This document shows, in pieces, positions 23,869-35,106 of a stretch of 64,000 bases of DNA. The notes under the pieces are model-generated. The model saw only the letters and a program-made list of their open reading frames with translations. It did not search any database and was not told where the DNA came from. The first letter of the stretch is position 1; each line of letters starts with the position of its first letter. Made by a program: the position numbers and the translations under genes. The stretch is from Zygnema circumcarinatum (lineage: Eukaryota > Streptophyta > Zygnematophyceae > Zygnematales > Zygnemataceae): the NCBI GenBank assembly GCA_037447605.1, contig CM074806.1, positions 4,612,266-4,676,265 on the forward strand, in the 5' to 3' direction.

Positions 23869-25269
23869 TCCCACCCTCGCCCCTCCCCATCCCCGTCCCT
23901 CGCGGGAAGCGCCGTTCCATGTGGCCTAGTCGCGCGGGCTGTTAAACGACCACAAAGGCATTCCTATGCGTTGAGAGCGTTCCCGTAACTGGAACATGTG
24001 CCCATTTTTCCCCGTTTCCTGAGCCAACCATTGGCAATAGATTCTTAAGTATAGGAGTCAGTGGTTGTCTTCGAATCAAATTGTTGGTTGGCAGGCCTTG
24101 CCAACCATTGGCAATGGCTCAAAATGGTTCGATACAGCAGATTTGGTATTGGACGATATTGAGATATATTGAAACTTTAAATACTGCGATATATCGCATT
24201 GCTTCAAACCGAGGTATATCGTATTATTCAATAAGTCGGTTCCAGAATCGCCCCCGCCATTGCTTGGCGCCGATTTGTCTACTCTCTCTCTCCAAGCTGA
24301 GAGATTGTCGCAATTCAAAAGAGACTTAAGAAGAATTTTTTTATCTCACGCTTTTCCATCATTTTTTTATCTTGCGCAGTTTTTATTGCCACATTAAAAT
24401 GTGAGACATTTTTGTTTTTTCAGTGGTATTTTTGCGCTGTGATTTTTCTCTCATTGCGTCCCTACTTCTTGGTCCCGTCCCTTCCTGCCTCTCGCTCCCA
24501 CTCTCCTTCCTTTTTCTCCCACTCTTCCTCCCTCTCCCCCTTCTCTTTCTTCCCCCTCTCTCCCTTCCTTACCTCTCTCTCCCTCTCTTTCCCCCTCTCC
24601 CCCCTCTCTTTCTTCCCCCTCTCTCCCTCTCTTTCCTCTCTCTCCCTCTCTTTCCCCCTCTACCCCCTCTCTTTCTTCCCCCTCTCTCCCTCTCTTTCCT
24701 CTCTGTCCCTCTCTTTCCCCCACTCCCCCCTCTCTTTCTTCCCCCTCTCTCCCTCGCTTTCCTCTCTCCCTCTCTTTCCCCCTCTCCCCCCTCTCCTTCC
24801 TCCCCCTCTCTCCCTCTCTTTCCTCTTTCTCTCCCTCTCTCTCCCCCTCCCCCCTCTCTTTCTCTCCCTCTGCCCCGACTTGCCATCCTGCACTCTCTCT
24901 CCCCCAATGCACTGTTGGCTTTACAAGTTCAATTGGTCAGACGTAAATATTGACTTGATGATTATTTAATACGACAAGAGGATGAAAAATTAAAAACAAT
25001 GGGTAACAAAAATAGCAGAAAATCTTATCATCCTGCATTCCACAATGCAGTCTTTTCTAAACCAAAGTAACCAGATGGTGCGAAATGTGAAGGTGACTTG
25101 TACAAAAAATATTCCCTTCAAAGGCCCACGACGGCAAGTCTTTCCTCACTGTTCTTCGTTCTCTGGGACTTCACGGGGCTTCCAAGATTTTATTAAAGGT
25201 ATTAATGGTTTTTTCAGTTGAAATTTTGCTTGAAGTGCCTCGGTACGATTTTAGTTCACTGACTAAAAC
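23869..25269. other. Intergenic DNA upstream of the AIG2-like gene
   Basis: No gene seen. It holds two CCAACCATTGGCAAT decamer copies (about 24025 and 24098). An AT-rich block with GATATATTG and GATATATCG follows (about 24135-24235). A long C/T low-complexity tract runs from about 24475 to 24900. Confidence 0.6.
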
Positions 25270-25379
25270 GGTTGCCAATGGTTGCCAATGGTTGCCAATG
25301 GTTGCCAATGGTTGCCGATGGTTGCCAATGGTTGCCGATGGTTGCCAATGGTTGCCGATGGTTGCCAGTGGTTGCTACT
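25270..25379. repeat. Decamer minisatellite GGTTGCCAAT, 11 units
   Basis: Eleven tandem 10-base units, mostly GGTTGCCAAT alternating with GGTTGCCGAT in the second half. The last units are decayed. The same decamer occurs dispersed elsewhere in the window. Confidence 0.95.
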
Positions 25380-25437
25380 CCACTGGGCATGGTTTGCTGG
25401 ACCGCCACCAACGGTTCTGTATTTCGGATCACATTTT

Positions 25438-25600
25438 ATGTGTCGATATTCTGATCCAGATCAACTTTATTCTAGATCCGGATCAAATTTATTCTGGATC
25501 CGGATCAACTTTATTCTGAATCCAAATCAACTTTATTCTGGATCCGATCAACATTATTCTGGATCTGGATCAAACTGTATTCTGTATCCGGATCAACTTT
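25438..25600. repeat. Tandem GGATCCGGATCAACTTTATTCT-like repeat
   Basis: About seven imperfect units of 20-25 bases built from GATCCGGATCAA and TTTATTCT, directly after the decamer minisatellite. The remaining bases to 26014 hold no gene, but a short CATGCATGG-rich run lies near 25857-25945. Confidence 0.8.
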
Positions 25601-26014
25601 TTGGTGACACCTACCATCATGTCTTGCACAACAATGCTCACACTTTTCCAGCCTTGTAAATTGCCGTTCCAAATGGTTCCTTAAAATTTAATGAGAGCTC
25701 AAAGAACAAAAAATAACTGGAACTGAAACTGGAATTTGATGATGTGCCAATACTAACCTAAATCTACCATGGGACCATCCTCCCCTAGTCCGTACACCCC
25801 CTAGAGATTTATCCTCTTTCTCACCAAGACCAAAAGCCCCCTTTTGTTGATCCAAACATGCATGCTCGCAAGCCTCACACCATCCTCCGTACCATGTCCA
25901 TGCCATGCATGGCCATGCATGGCACATTGGTACCATGCATGCATGCCCTAATGGATGTAGGCATCATTGAATAGACTTCGATGGGCATGTCCGAGTCAGA
26001 GGGAGGGAGGGAGG

Positions 26015-28835
26015 CTACTCCCAGGGGTCCACCACCTCCAGAAATCCGTTCATTCTCTTCACTTCGTCGCTCACCTTCTCCTCATATCCACGCAATAGAC
26101 TCACATAGTCGTCAACATTTCTCCTCTCCGCCTTCCCTAACGCTTCTGCCTCCGTCTGCCTCTGCTTGCCCCCCCCCTCCTCCTTCTTGAACTTGTTCTT
26201 CACGAACATCTGGGCGACTTTGTACCCTGCCAGCCACATCCGCAGGGAGGTGTGCCTATCCAGCACAGGGGCGCTCCTACCCACCGAAGAGAGAGCGCTC
26301 TCGTCGAAGCCTCCCATGTCCACAAAGAAACTCCGTCGAACTGCGGACGGAAACATGGCCACGGAGCTCGAGAACTGCATCCTCACTTTGCTTTTAGGGT
26401 CCCGCATCCTCATGTGTTCTATGTTGTCTGAGCTCCGTTCCGTTAGCTCGTGATACTGAGCTTTAGGGTTTGAGATGGAGAAGTAGCCCGTGTCAAGACC
26501 AAGCAGCCCGAGCTTGGGCCACGACTCAAATGTTCTCACGATATTTTCCAGCCACTTACAGTCATCGTCAGGGGGTACGTCATCATCGTATAGAAACACA
26601 ACAATGTATCCCTTAGCCACTCGAGCTCCGGAATTGAACCCTCTCAACGCTCCCACGTTGTGAGTGAAAATAGGTATGAGGAATTCACCTGCTTCTGTTT
26701 TCTTCCACAGCTTCATCCACGTCTCCATCTCTCCCGCTTGCTCCACATTCACGACCAATTGTGACGTGATATTAGCCAGCTTTCCCTTTCCAAGAATGCC
26801 CTTTGTGCAGGACCATAGTCTTTGAACAATGGGCTCAATCATGTCTTTCCGATCGATGTAATGCATCACGAAAGTGACGTCTACTCTATCGGGATAAAGC
26901 TCCGGGTCCTTCTTCCATAGCTCATAAGGAGCAGATAATCCCACCATAGATCTCTCATCATCTGAACCCCCATCCGTACAAGTCCCGAGAGAGTCATTTC
27001 CACGTTTCTGCGTGTAATTGGCGAGTATTTCATCATGTTCTTCTCTCCACCGGTCTCGAGGAAGTCTCCATGAACAGTTGAGGAGAAGGTTATCTTTGCA
27101 GGTTTGAAGAGAAGATTGAGCTGAAGTTAACTCTATTTCTGACGCCGCCCATAAGTCTCGCTTCTGTTGAGTGAGTTCTTCAACGTGGTTCAAATGTCCC
27201 TCCGTCTTATTATCCCAATATTGGAAGTAAAGTGTGTGCAGGAACAGGAACTCGTCGAGCTTTCCGCCCTCTGCGTCTGTCACATGCAACTAAACCCCAA
27301 CTTAAACTAGACTGAAACTGAACGGGAACTGAGCTGCGTTCCATTTCATGTATTTGTTAGAAGCTTCAGCTTCCAGCCCTCTCTGCTCCCTCTCTGCTCC
27401 CTCTCTGCTCCCTCTCTGCTCCCTCTCTGCTCCCTCTCTGCTCCCTCTCTGCTCCCTCTCTGCTCCCACTCTGCTCCCACTCTGCTCCCTCTCTGCTCCC
27501 TCTCTGCTCCCTCTCTCATCCAGAACGTTGAGTGGCAGTGCATTGGAGAGGGACAGGAATAACGAAAAACGAGGAGCTTCATCGTGCCTGTGCTTCTAAA
27601 CATTCAGACGATTCCGAATTAAGAAATTAAATAATCAATTAATTAATTAATTAATTGAATTATTCCGAAATTGCTTAATTTTCGGTTCTTATAAGTTTCT
27701 TGCTTACTCCTTACCAGGATCTTTTTCAAGAGTTGTCTTTGCCTGCGCCAAAGTCATTCCCGTAGAAGCGAACCACGGTTCAAGCTCATCTAACCTCCTG
27801 CAGGAATTGAGAATATGATCAAAGAGATCTTTCTCGCGCCTGTTTTCCGTCAGTTTTTGCCGCGCTGCCACCAAAACATCAATCCACGAGTCAATACAAA
27901 TCGTAATACTAATGAAAATCTGTACAAACAACTACACAAAACACGAGACTAGTGCCTCGAGTGAACTTCCAAACTTTCCAAAAATATTAGAAAACCTTAG
28001 AAATGTTCCAACATGCTTGGAAACCCTAATCTCTGGTCGCATACTGCTTTATTTATCTCGACATGATTTACCATACCCGCTTACCATCTGCATATCTCTT
28101 CTCCGCGTGCTCGCACTGACAGAGGAGAAGGAGACATTCCGGCATTTTCTTCTCCAAGTCTGCAAGCAGCCTTTCCTCCACTGCTGCAGAAAAGTTGACG
28201 CTTTGGAGGTTCGTTTTTTGCACTCCTAGCACATCGGCAGCTTCTGAAGCTATCTCGTCCATGTGCTTTCCCTTGGCAAGAAGGTGGTCCTTTACAGGCG
28301 TGTCTGCAATATATACAACTTCTAAAAGGCGGCGCTTTGCAGCTGCAGCTTCCTGCAGGAACACCTGACAAACTTTGAGAAACCTAAAAGCTTTTGAAAC
28401 CCTAATAGTTTGACGATCGAACAACCTCTAGAAGCAGCAGAAACTAAAGAAACCCTACAAACATGGGGACCACATTCAGCTAGGGGAGGGGGAAGGGGGG
28501 AGGGGGAAAGGGGGGAGGGGGANNNNNNNNNNAGGGGGGAGGGGGGAGTGGGGAGGGAGGGACTGGAGGGACGGGAAGACGGAGGGAGAGGGGGAAGCAG
28601 GGAAGAAGGAACGGGAGGGAGGGAGGGAGGCAAGGAGACCGGAAGTGAGGGAACTTATCCGTGAACAGAACATAACGCTGCACGTGAGCATGGAAAGGGC
28701 GCAGATTCGCACCTCGAGTGTAGTGTTGAGCTGCGCCTGCTTCTCTGCAATGCTTGCAAGAGTCATTGAGAGCTTCAGCTGAAGCTGCCCCAGACTCTCC
28801 CGCAACTCTCCGTCCGCCACCAGCAGCTCCGCCAT
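26015..28835 (-). CDS. Helical/coiled-coil protein joined to a GT2-like glycosyltransferase domain
   Basis: Exons in transcription order: 28835-28713, 28364-28085, 27864-27715, 27276-26015; phases fit, 604 residues. Residues 1 to about 250 look helical and Leu/Glu/Lys-rich with no membrane segment and match no family I know. From about 310 the protein resembles GT-A glycosyltransferases: VDVTFVMHYIDRKD, then VVFLYDDDVPPDD with the DxD-type metal site near 415-417, then LGLLGLDTGYFS and a later WLAGYK. The substrate is unknown. No signal or anchor helix is visible, unusual for a Golgi enzyme. The join at intron 3 rests only on a good donor, a good acceptor and matching phase, so two genes are possible. 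Intron 1 contains an assembly gap. Confidence 0.6.
27365..27520. repeat. 11-base minisatellite CTCCCTCTCTG in intron 3
   Basis: About 14 tandem copies of GCTCCCTCTCT, with two GCTCCCACTCT variants, inside the intron that joins the two halves of the glycosyltransferase gene. Confidence 0.95.
28484..28640. repeat. GGGGA-rich tract with a 10-N assembly gap
   Basis: Purine low-complexity sequence in intron 1 of the glycosyltransferase gene, interrupted by N at 28523-28532. The true length of the tract is therefore unknown. Confidence 0.9.
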
Positions 28836-29400
28836 GTGGGGAGCATCATAGCTGCCTCTGCGTGAGCCCTATTCGTGTGTCTCAGTTGGCGGATATGGAA
28901 AGGAGTTTCAAGGTAGAAGTTTTATTCAATAAAAAACCGCTTCATGCATTCGTAGTTCAGAGCCATCATGGGTATCAGATTTGAAAATGTGTGGAACTGT
29001 GTTTCGCGTTTCGCGCGTTAAAGTCAATTTTTCTAACAAGTTTGATAGTTGCGAAGGAGAGAACGATGTGATTTCAACAGATTAAGCGCATTCCCAGTCT
29101 TCTTCAAAAACCTCGCAAAATGTCAGTATGAGTTGCTGGTTCATATGAATTTTAACAGCTCGCCTTCGCTGGTGTATTTCGTTTAACAGTGAAAGTGAGC
29201 TCCTAAGGATGGATATGAGTATCATGCGAAGGGCCTACGGGATGACCCTTTTAACGAAAAAATGAAGCAATGCAGCGCTCGTTCTCTTTCTCTGTATCTC
29301 TCTTTCCCTCTTTTACTCTCTCTCTTCTCACTCTCCCTCTCTCTCCGTCATCCACCCTCCCTCTCTCCCTCTCTCTCCCCCCTTCCCGTCTCAAGCCCAA
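28836..29400. other. Upstream flank of the glycosyltransferase gene
   Basis: No supported gene. A CT-rich repeat runs from about 29275 to 29395. A short frame on the minus strand after a possible acceptor near 29194 ends quickly and matches nothing. Confidence 0.4.
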
Positions 29401-29619
29401 CTACGTCACACACAGATTCCATAACAGGCCGAGCATATGAACGCGTCCGTACAAGGCAGCAGCTGGCGCCCCCGAGGAGGGCCCCGAGAAGAAGTCGGGC
29501 GCCAAGAGGCCGCTGAGGAGCGGGCCCGCCACCGCCGCGCACAGGAACACGCCCAGCAGCACACCCTGCACCAGCTGCCACGTGCGCGCCGGGGCCATGG
29601 CGCCCGGCAGCGGCGTCAT
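29401..29619 (-). CDS. Hypothetical GC-rich first exon with one hydrophobic segment
   Basis: An open frame of 72 residues starting with ATG at 29619. Residues ~14-40 form a hydrophobic stretch (VLLGVFLCAAVAGPLLSGLL) that could be a signal anchor or membrane helix. It lies between a GA tract and a CT tract and is GC-rich, like the first exons of RGP1 and the AIG2-like gene, so it may be an exon 1 whose partner I cannot find. No family recognised. It could also be a chance frame. Confidence 0.3.
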   Translation of the reverse strand: MTPLPGAMAPARTWQLVQGVLLGVFLCAAVAGPLLSGLLAPDFFSGPSSGAPAAALYGRVHMLGLLWNLCVT

Positions 29620-29626
29620 GGCCGCC

Positions 29627-29735
29627 CCGAGAGGGAGGGAGAGAGGGAGGAGGGAGGAGGGAGGAGAGGGAGGAGGGAGGAGGGAGGAGAGATGGAGAGG
29701 GGAAGGGAAGGGAGGTAGGGAGGGAGGGAGGGAGC
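29627..29735. repeat. GGGAG purine tract
   Basis: GGGAGGGAGGA low-complexity repeats on the plus strand between the hypothetical exon and the GlcAT14-like promoter. Confidence 0.9.
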
Positions 29736-29759
29736 ACAGTCAGACCTAAGGGGAGCCTG

Positions 29760-30230
29760 GCAGGATTTTGTTGACGATACGATACGGGAGATATATAATA
29801 TATATCGAATGTAATCAAATCATATCGTATTGAGATACTGAAAGTATATCGTATTGCCATACTGAATAACGGCGACCGTCTCTTTCGGTTCCGTACGGAT
29901 GTCAACAAGAATCGTACATGTGGTACACTTTCAGTAACTTCCAACCCGTTTTCGAACCGTTTGTACAACTCAATCTGTACGAAACGTCACCTAAAACCGT
30001 ACGGTCAGTCGACAGGTCCTCCCACTTCGCCTCTCCTACAAAGTCCTCTTGACGTCGTCTTCCGTCCCCCTGCACCTCTTCTCCTCTCCCTCCCTCCCTT
30101 CCCCCCTTCCTCCCGCCCTCTCTTCCCTGTCTCTTTCCTCTCTCACTTCTCTCTCTCCCATCGCCTCTCTACCGCTCTCGCTCCCTACCTCCACGTGTTT
30201 CCCTCCTCGGATCTCCGGGGTAGGGGGAAG
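29760..30230. promoter_or_regulatory. Upstream region of the GlcAT14-like gene with GATACG/CGTAC block
   Basis: An AT-rich block (29765-29860) carries repeated TATATCG and ATATCGTATTG. CGTAC-rich sequence follows (29895-30005). It is then C/T-rich to the start codon at 30231. Similar blocks precede ELF5/RGP1 and the AIG2-like gene. Role inferred from position only. Confidence 0.45.
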
Positions 30231-33200
30231 ATGCGGTCCGCAGGGTCCTCGGAGGGGCGGTGGTTTATGCCCCTCCTGCTCTGCACATGCGTGTCCATGA
30301 GCCTCCTGTTCTTCTCTAGGTACTCCATCGCACCGGCGGGAGGGAGGGGGGACGGAGATGGTCCAGGAGGGATGCTGCGGGAGAGCTGGGCGGAGGGATC
30401 CGTTGTAGAGGGAGGCGGAACCTCACCTTCACAGCTGCCCGTGTTCGCTTATCTCATTACAGGTGAGGATTATGAGAGGAAAGGGGGAATGTAGTAGAGG
30501 GATTGGAGGAGAGAAAGAAGGAGAGGGAGGGCGGGAGAGGGTGGGAGTGAGGGAGGAGGGCGGGAGGAAGGGATGGAGGGAGGGAGTGTATACGGCAGGA
30601 AGGAGAGAGGAAATGGAAAGTCCTTGAGGGTATGGGAGATTTAGGGAGGGAGAGAGGGTGAAGGAGGAAGAAAATGGATTGAGGGAGGGAGCGATAGGGG
30701 AGGGCGAGAGGGCCAAGATGGAAGGAGATTTTGTTTTTGACAAGTTCAGATCGGTGCTTTCTGTTGTGAGGGAGAGAATGGTAGGAAACTGATCAAATTG
30801 AAGTCTTGAGAGCCTGTAAGGATCGATTTGCAAGCTTTCCTAAGTGATGGGGAAGGTCAGGTGAATGTAGGGTTTCTGGATGCCTATTTGTTCCTCGAAT
30901 CATTGAGAACGTTTTTTCTATGGCTGCATTGTGCTGTCCATGAAGTGTTTATATTTTTGTAGAATTATTGTGTATCTGTTTTTCTCTCACTTCTAGATTC
31001 TTCCCCCCTCGCTCTCCCCCGTGCCGCCCCTCTCGCTCTCTGCTGCTCTCTCCCTCTCCCTGTCTCTTTCCCTCTTTTCTGCCTCTCCCTCTCCTTCTCC
31101 GCTGCCTCCCTCTCTCTCTCTCTCTCTCCCTCTGCTGCATCACTCGGTCGTCACTTAGATACGGTCAATCTAATTATTAAGGCCGCATTGCAGCCATTTA
31201 ATGCAGTAGTTTCGTGGCATTCAGATTCGAAAGGAAAAATCCATGTTTGAACTCGTGCGTTGCATTTCATTATTCCGTCAACTTTATGGAATAGAAACCG
31301 TCAGTTTTCAAATTTTCTGCAACCTAGAACCTTCAAAGCATCGGTAATCTTTCTTGTTCGTCCCTACGGAAACGGGCATATCCTGCAACCCTGAGTGGTC
31401 ATGGAATATGAGGAGGCTTCAGACGTTTAGAATTGTCGTTGAGAAATGTCCTCCGTCACATTCTCTTTCTCTCTTTAAAACTCTCTCTCTCGCTCGCTTT
31501 GTTTCTGAAATATGGTAAGAATCAGCAATTTTGCTCTCTTCGAAAGCAATGTTTCGATCCCTTAAAACCTGTTGAGAAACTCTCGCTGTCTCTCCCAAGT
31601 TCTTTCGAGATATGTCGAGATAAATTGAGACATGATGGAATCCCCATGCCCTCCTTGTTAACAACATGCAGGCAGCAAAGGAGATGGCGATCGCATGAAG
31701 CGTCTCCTTATGGCCATTTACCATCCTCGGAACGAGTACCTCCTGCACATGGACTTGGAAGCTCCCCCTAGGGAACGAGTCGATCTCGCTCGTTTTCTTC
31801 GCTCTAAAAATGTTTTCACAGAAATGGGAAACGTTCACATGGTTGCTCGCTCGAATCTTGTAACCTACCGGGGCCCCACAATGATAGCTGCTTACCTTCA
31901 CTGCCTGGCGATTCTTTTAAGGCAACGCAGAGACTGGGACTGGTTTATTAATCTGAGCGCTTCCGATTATCCTCTAGTCACTCAAGATGGTAGGAATACC
32001 TTCTCCCTGCAGTTTAAGTCCGATTGTCGGCTCTTTCCTCCGCGGACAGAGAATGTTGAATTTTAGGGCTGACGTCAGCACTGGGTGCATGTTCAGCTCT
32101 TTCCTCCGCAGACGGAGAATGTTGAATTTTAGGGCTGACGTCAGCACTGGGTGCATGTTGGGTCTGTGGACAGACTTAAGCCATGTTTTCTCCTTCCTTC
32201 CGAGAGACCTGAACTTTCTCGAGCACGACTCAGCACTCGGGTGGAAAGAGTACGGCTCTTTGAACTTCTCCTTTCCATTGGCTGAAGCTGATATAGTAAC
32301 ACAGCAACTTTCGCTTTTTAATATTTTGTGAAAACGCAGTTGGCTTCTGACCCAAATGAAATACCAAATGTAAAATATTGTTTGTTCACCTTCTGTTTTG
32401 GTTCAGAAACTTGATTTAGACTTGCTTCAAACATAGAATGTAATGCTGTTTCAAATGGAGCTCTGTTAAGCAGGTATCAAAGAGCGCGGCCTATTGTTAT
32501 CGATCCTGCCATTTATAGCACTAAAAAGTTGGATCTTTTCTTCACTTCCCAGCGCCGAACAATGCCCACATCCTTCAAACTCTATCAAGGTCCACAACTT
32601 GACTAAACTTGACTCGATTTTGTCGTTGTATCAATTACACAGGAACTTTGTCCTCTCTTCTAATTTTTTGGAAAATATAAAGAATGTGGGAGATTGAAGG
32701 GGTGACAGGAGAATTGAAGTGTTGATGAAGGAGGGGTGGATGCAGGCGAGGCATGGGTAGTTCTCTCACGTTCCTTCTCGGAGTACACTATTTGGGGATG
32801 GGATAACCTGCCCCGCCTTGCCCTCATGTACTTTGTAAACTATGTCAGCTCTCCCGAGGGTTACTTCCATACTGTTATCTGTAACTCACGAGAGTTCAAA
32901 AACACGACAGTGAATAATGACTTGCGATACATTAGGTGGGATAAACCGGCACCACAGGTAAGCGTCTCTTCCAATCGTGAAATTGCAAGGAGGGGGCGGA
33001 AAGGGGGGCGGGGCGAGGGCGAGGGGGAGGGGGAGGGGGAGGGGGCGTAGGTGGAGGGGGGAGGAGGGTGGAGAGGGAGGGAGGAGAGGGAGGGGAGAGA
33101 GGGGAAGGAGGGGAAGGAGGGGAGGGGAGGGAGGGGGACGAGAGGAAGGGGGGAAAGGGATGAGGAGGGGAGGGAAAGGAGGGGAGGGATGGAGAGGGGG

Positions 33201-34079
33201 AGGGGAGGGAGGGAGTGGGAGAGGAGGAGAGGGGGATTGGAAGGAGAGGTTGCAGGAGAGGGGAGCAGCGAACGCGCGAGTGAGCGAGCGAGCGAGAGGG
33301 AGGAGAGTGACAGGGCGAGGGGTGCGAGGAGGAGAGGACGGGGGAGGCTGCAGAGTTGAGATGGATGATTGCTATGCGGATATGCTTGTACGAAAAGTTG
33401 AAGGGGGGATATCTATGTGGCTTTATAGGATGTCCTTTTCATGGATTTTGCTTTGGTTTCTGATTGTCTGATTGCGTTGGAAAAATGGAATTTGTATGCA
33501 GCACCCGAAGACACTTACTTCTGCCAACTTTCAAAATTTTACCGAATCGGGTGAACCATTTGCAAGAAAATTCGACAAGAATTCGGCAGTGTTGGACAAA
33601 ATCGACAAGTAAGTTTGAGTTTGGTGTATTTGGGAATCTGAAGATGGATGGGGTGGGCGTTGCTTAGGCAAGGGGCATTGGAAGGGGAGGGAGAGGAGGA
33701 GGGGGAAGGTGGGGAAGGGGGAGACTTGGGGGGACGGGGAGGGTGAGACAAGGGAGGGAGAGGGGGAGAAGGAGACGGAGGAGGAGATGGAGATGGTGAG
33801 CTAAAGTGAAAGTATTAGGAGAAGATTTCATTTCTTAACCCTCGTTGTTTAAATCCTGGCTCTCTGATGTTTGTTTTGTGTAGGGAGCTGTTGAATCGGC
33901 GTCCCAATTACTTCACTCCGGGTGGGTGGTGCATTGGCCCCGAGAACGGTCTGAACGACCCCTGCGAGGTGAGGGGGGACTCAACTGTTTTGCGGCCCAC
34001 GATGGGGACAAAGCGGCTGCAAGCGAACCTTCTCGCCTCTTTGGAACCCACGTATTTCCGCTCACATCAATGTGCCTGA
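30231..34079 (+). CDS. GlcAT14-like glucuronosyltransferase (GT14, Core-2/I-branching family)
   Basis: Plant GT14 enzymes of this type add beta-glucuronic acid to arabinogalactan chains of cell-surface proteins in the Golgi. Exons: 30231-30462, 31672-31989, 32174-32249, 32474-32589, 32746-32957, 33502-33608, 33884-34079; phases fit, 418 residues, close to family length. A short basic N-terminus and one hydrophobic segment at about 12-30 (MPLLLCTCVSMSLLFF) fit a type II Golgi anchor. The Branch domain shows FAYLITGSKGDGDRMKR, YHPRNEYLLHMD, WDWFINLSASDYPLVTQD, HVFSFLPRDLNFLEH, WVVLSRSFSEY, SSPEGYFHTVICN and a C-terminal RPNYFTPGGWC. Introns 1 and 5 begin with long purine tracts. An in-frame extension runs upstream of 30231, but this ATG gives the usual N-terminus. 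Confidence 0.93.
30478..30720. repeat. Purine-rich tract in GlcAT14-like intron 1
   Basis: GGGAGGGAG-type sequence follows the exon 1 donor. Further along the same intron a CT-rich tract occurs (31000-31140). Confidence 0.8.
32028..32159. repeat. Two 66-base tandem copies in GlcAT14-like intron 2
   Basis: The units differ at only a few bases. Each carries the palindrome TGACGTCA and an acceptor-like CTCCGCGGACAG or CTCCGCAGACGG. The real acceptor lies 14 bases after the second copy. Confidence 0.9.
32988..33345. repeat. GGGAGG purine tract in GlcAT14-like intron 5
   Basis: About 350 bases of nearly pure A/G on the coding strand directly after the exon 5 donor. Confidence 0.9.
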
Positions 34080-35106
34080 CAGGAATGATGGGGGACGCTT
34101 GCAAAGTTTCTAGCTGTAATGCAAAGTGGGCCGGGCAAGAGAGTTTTTCTTTCTAAAAAAATGCAGGGGCGGGGCACTATGTATTGAGTGGAGCGCTGAA
34201 TGCGACAGTTGTCACGGCAGAGTATGGGATAGGGGATAGGGGATAGGGGGTGGGCTGTAGGGGGATTAAGGTTGGCAGTATGGGACGATTTGGAAAGTGT
34301 GGTTTCCAAAATGGCTCTATATGTACTTTGTAGCTGAGGCGGAAGTGAAGCTAGATGGCTTTTTGGCAGCTCTGTAGTCCATGTCTTGTTGCTGTCGGGT
34401 TGGGAACGTGGTAGTGTGTACTAAATGTTGGCTTTGTTGTTTTTGTTGTGGGAAACTTTGTAGTTTGTATTATGTGTCGGTAATTATATGAAAACTCACT
34501 CAAACTCGTTATTTACAAATGGTTATTCTTGAGCGAGAGAGAGAGAGCCAGAGTGAGAGAGACCTTTTTGACTCGTGTAACTAGGAGAGAGAATGTCCAT
34601 TTGGGGTTAGGATTAGGGGCGGCAAAAATCCTAACGCCTAACCAAAACTAAAATCATAACCCCTGTCGTACCTTCTCTCTACCTCTAACGACTTCATATG
34701 AGCAAATCACAGAGTAGACGAAGCAGAGGTTGGGTAGGTTAGACAAACGACAACTAAAGGAACTAAAGGACTTACTGGATGAACAAAGAAAGGGTAAGAA
34801 AGAGAAATGGAGAAGGCTAAGCATGCCCTTCCTTTCACTCGTCCCCAACAAAAATTGCAGACGAATCTATGCGTCAAATTTCCACATAGCATCCATCCGT
34901 TACTGCAAGCAGCGCAACCTACGACTTCCGCTGCCAGCTTCTACAACTACATACTAGTCCTGCAGAAATTCCTATCGAAAAGCCCTCCACCAAAAAACTG
35001 CACCTTCAGCAGTCTCTCCCTTCCTCCTTTCTCCCTTCCTCCCTCCCTCTCTCCCTCCCTCATTGCCTCCTCACCCTTCCCCACTTCCTCCAAAGAATCG
35101 ATGCCA
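34080..35106. other. Convergent 3' region, no gene seen
   Basis: Downstream flank of the GlcAT14-like gene and of the small minus-strand gene. It has short GATAGGG repeats (about 34228-34250), a GA run near 34535-34562, and a C/T-rich run near 35020-35065. Frames here match nothing known. Confidence 0.5.

Noticed and set aside
24412-24969. A 185-residue Leu/Ser/Pro frame and its antisense Glu/Arg/Gly frames
   Set aside because: Again a C/T repeat read as protein; no domain and no splice context.
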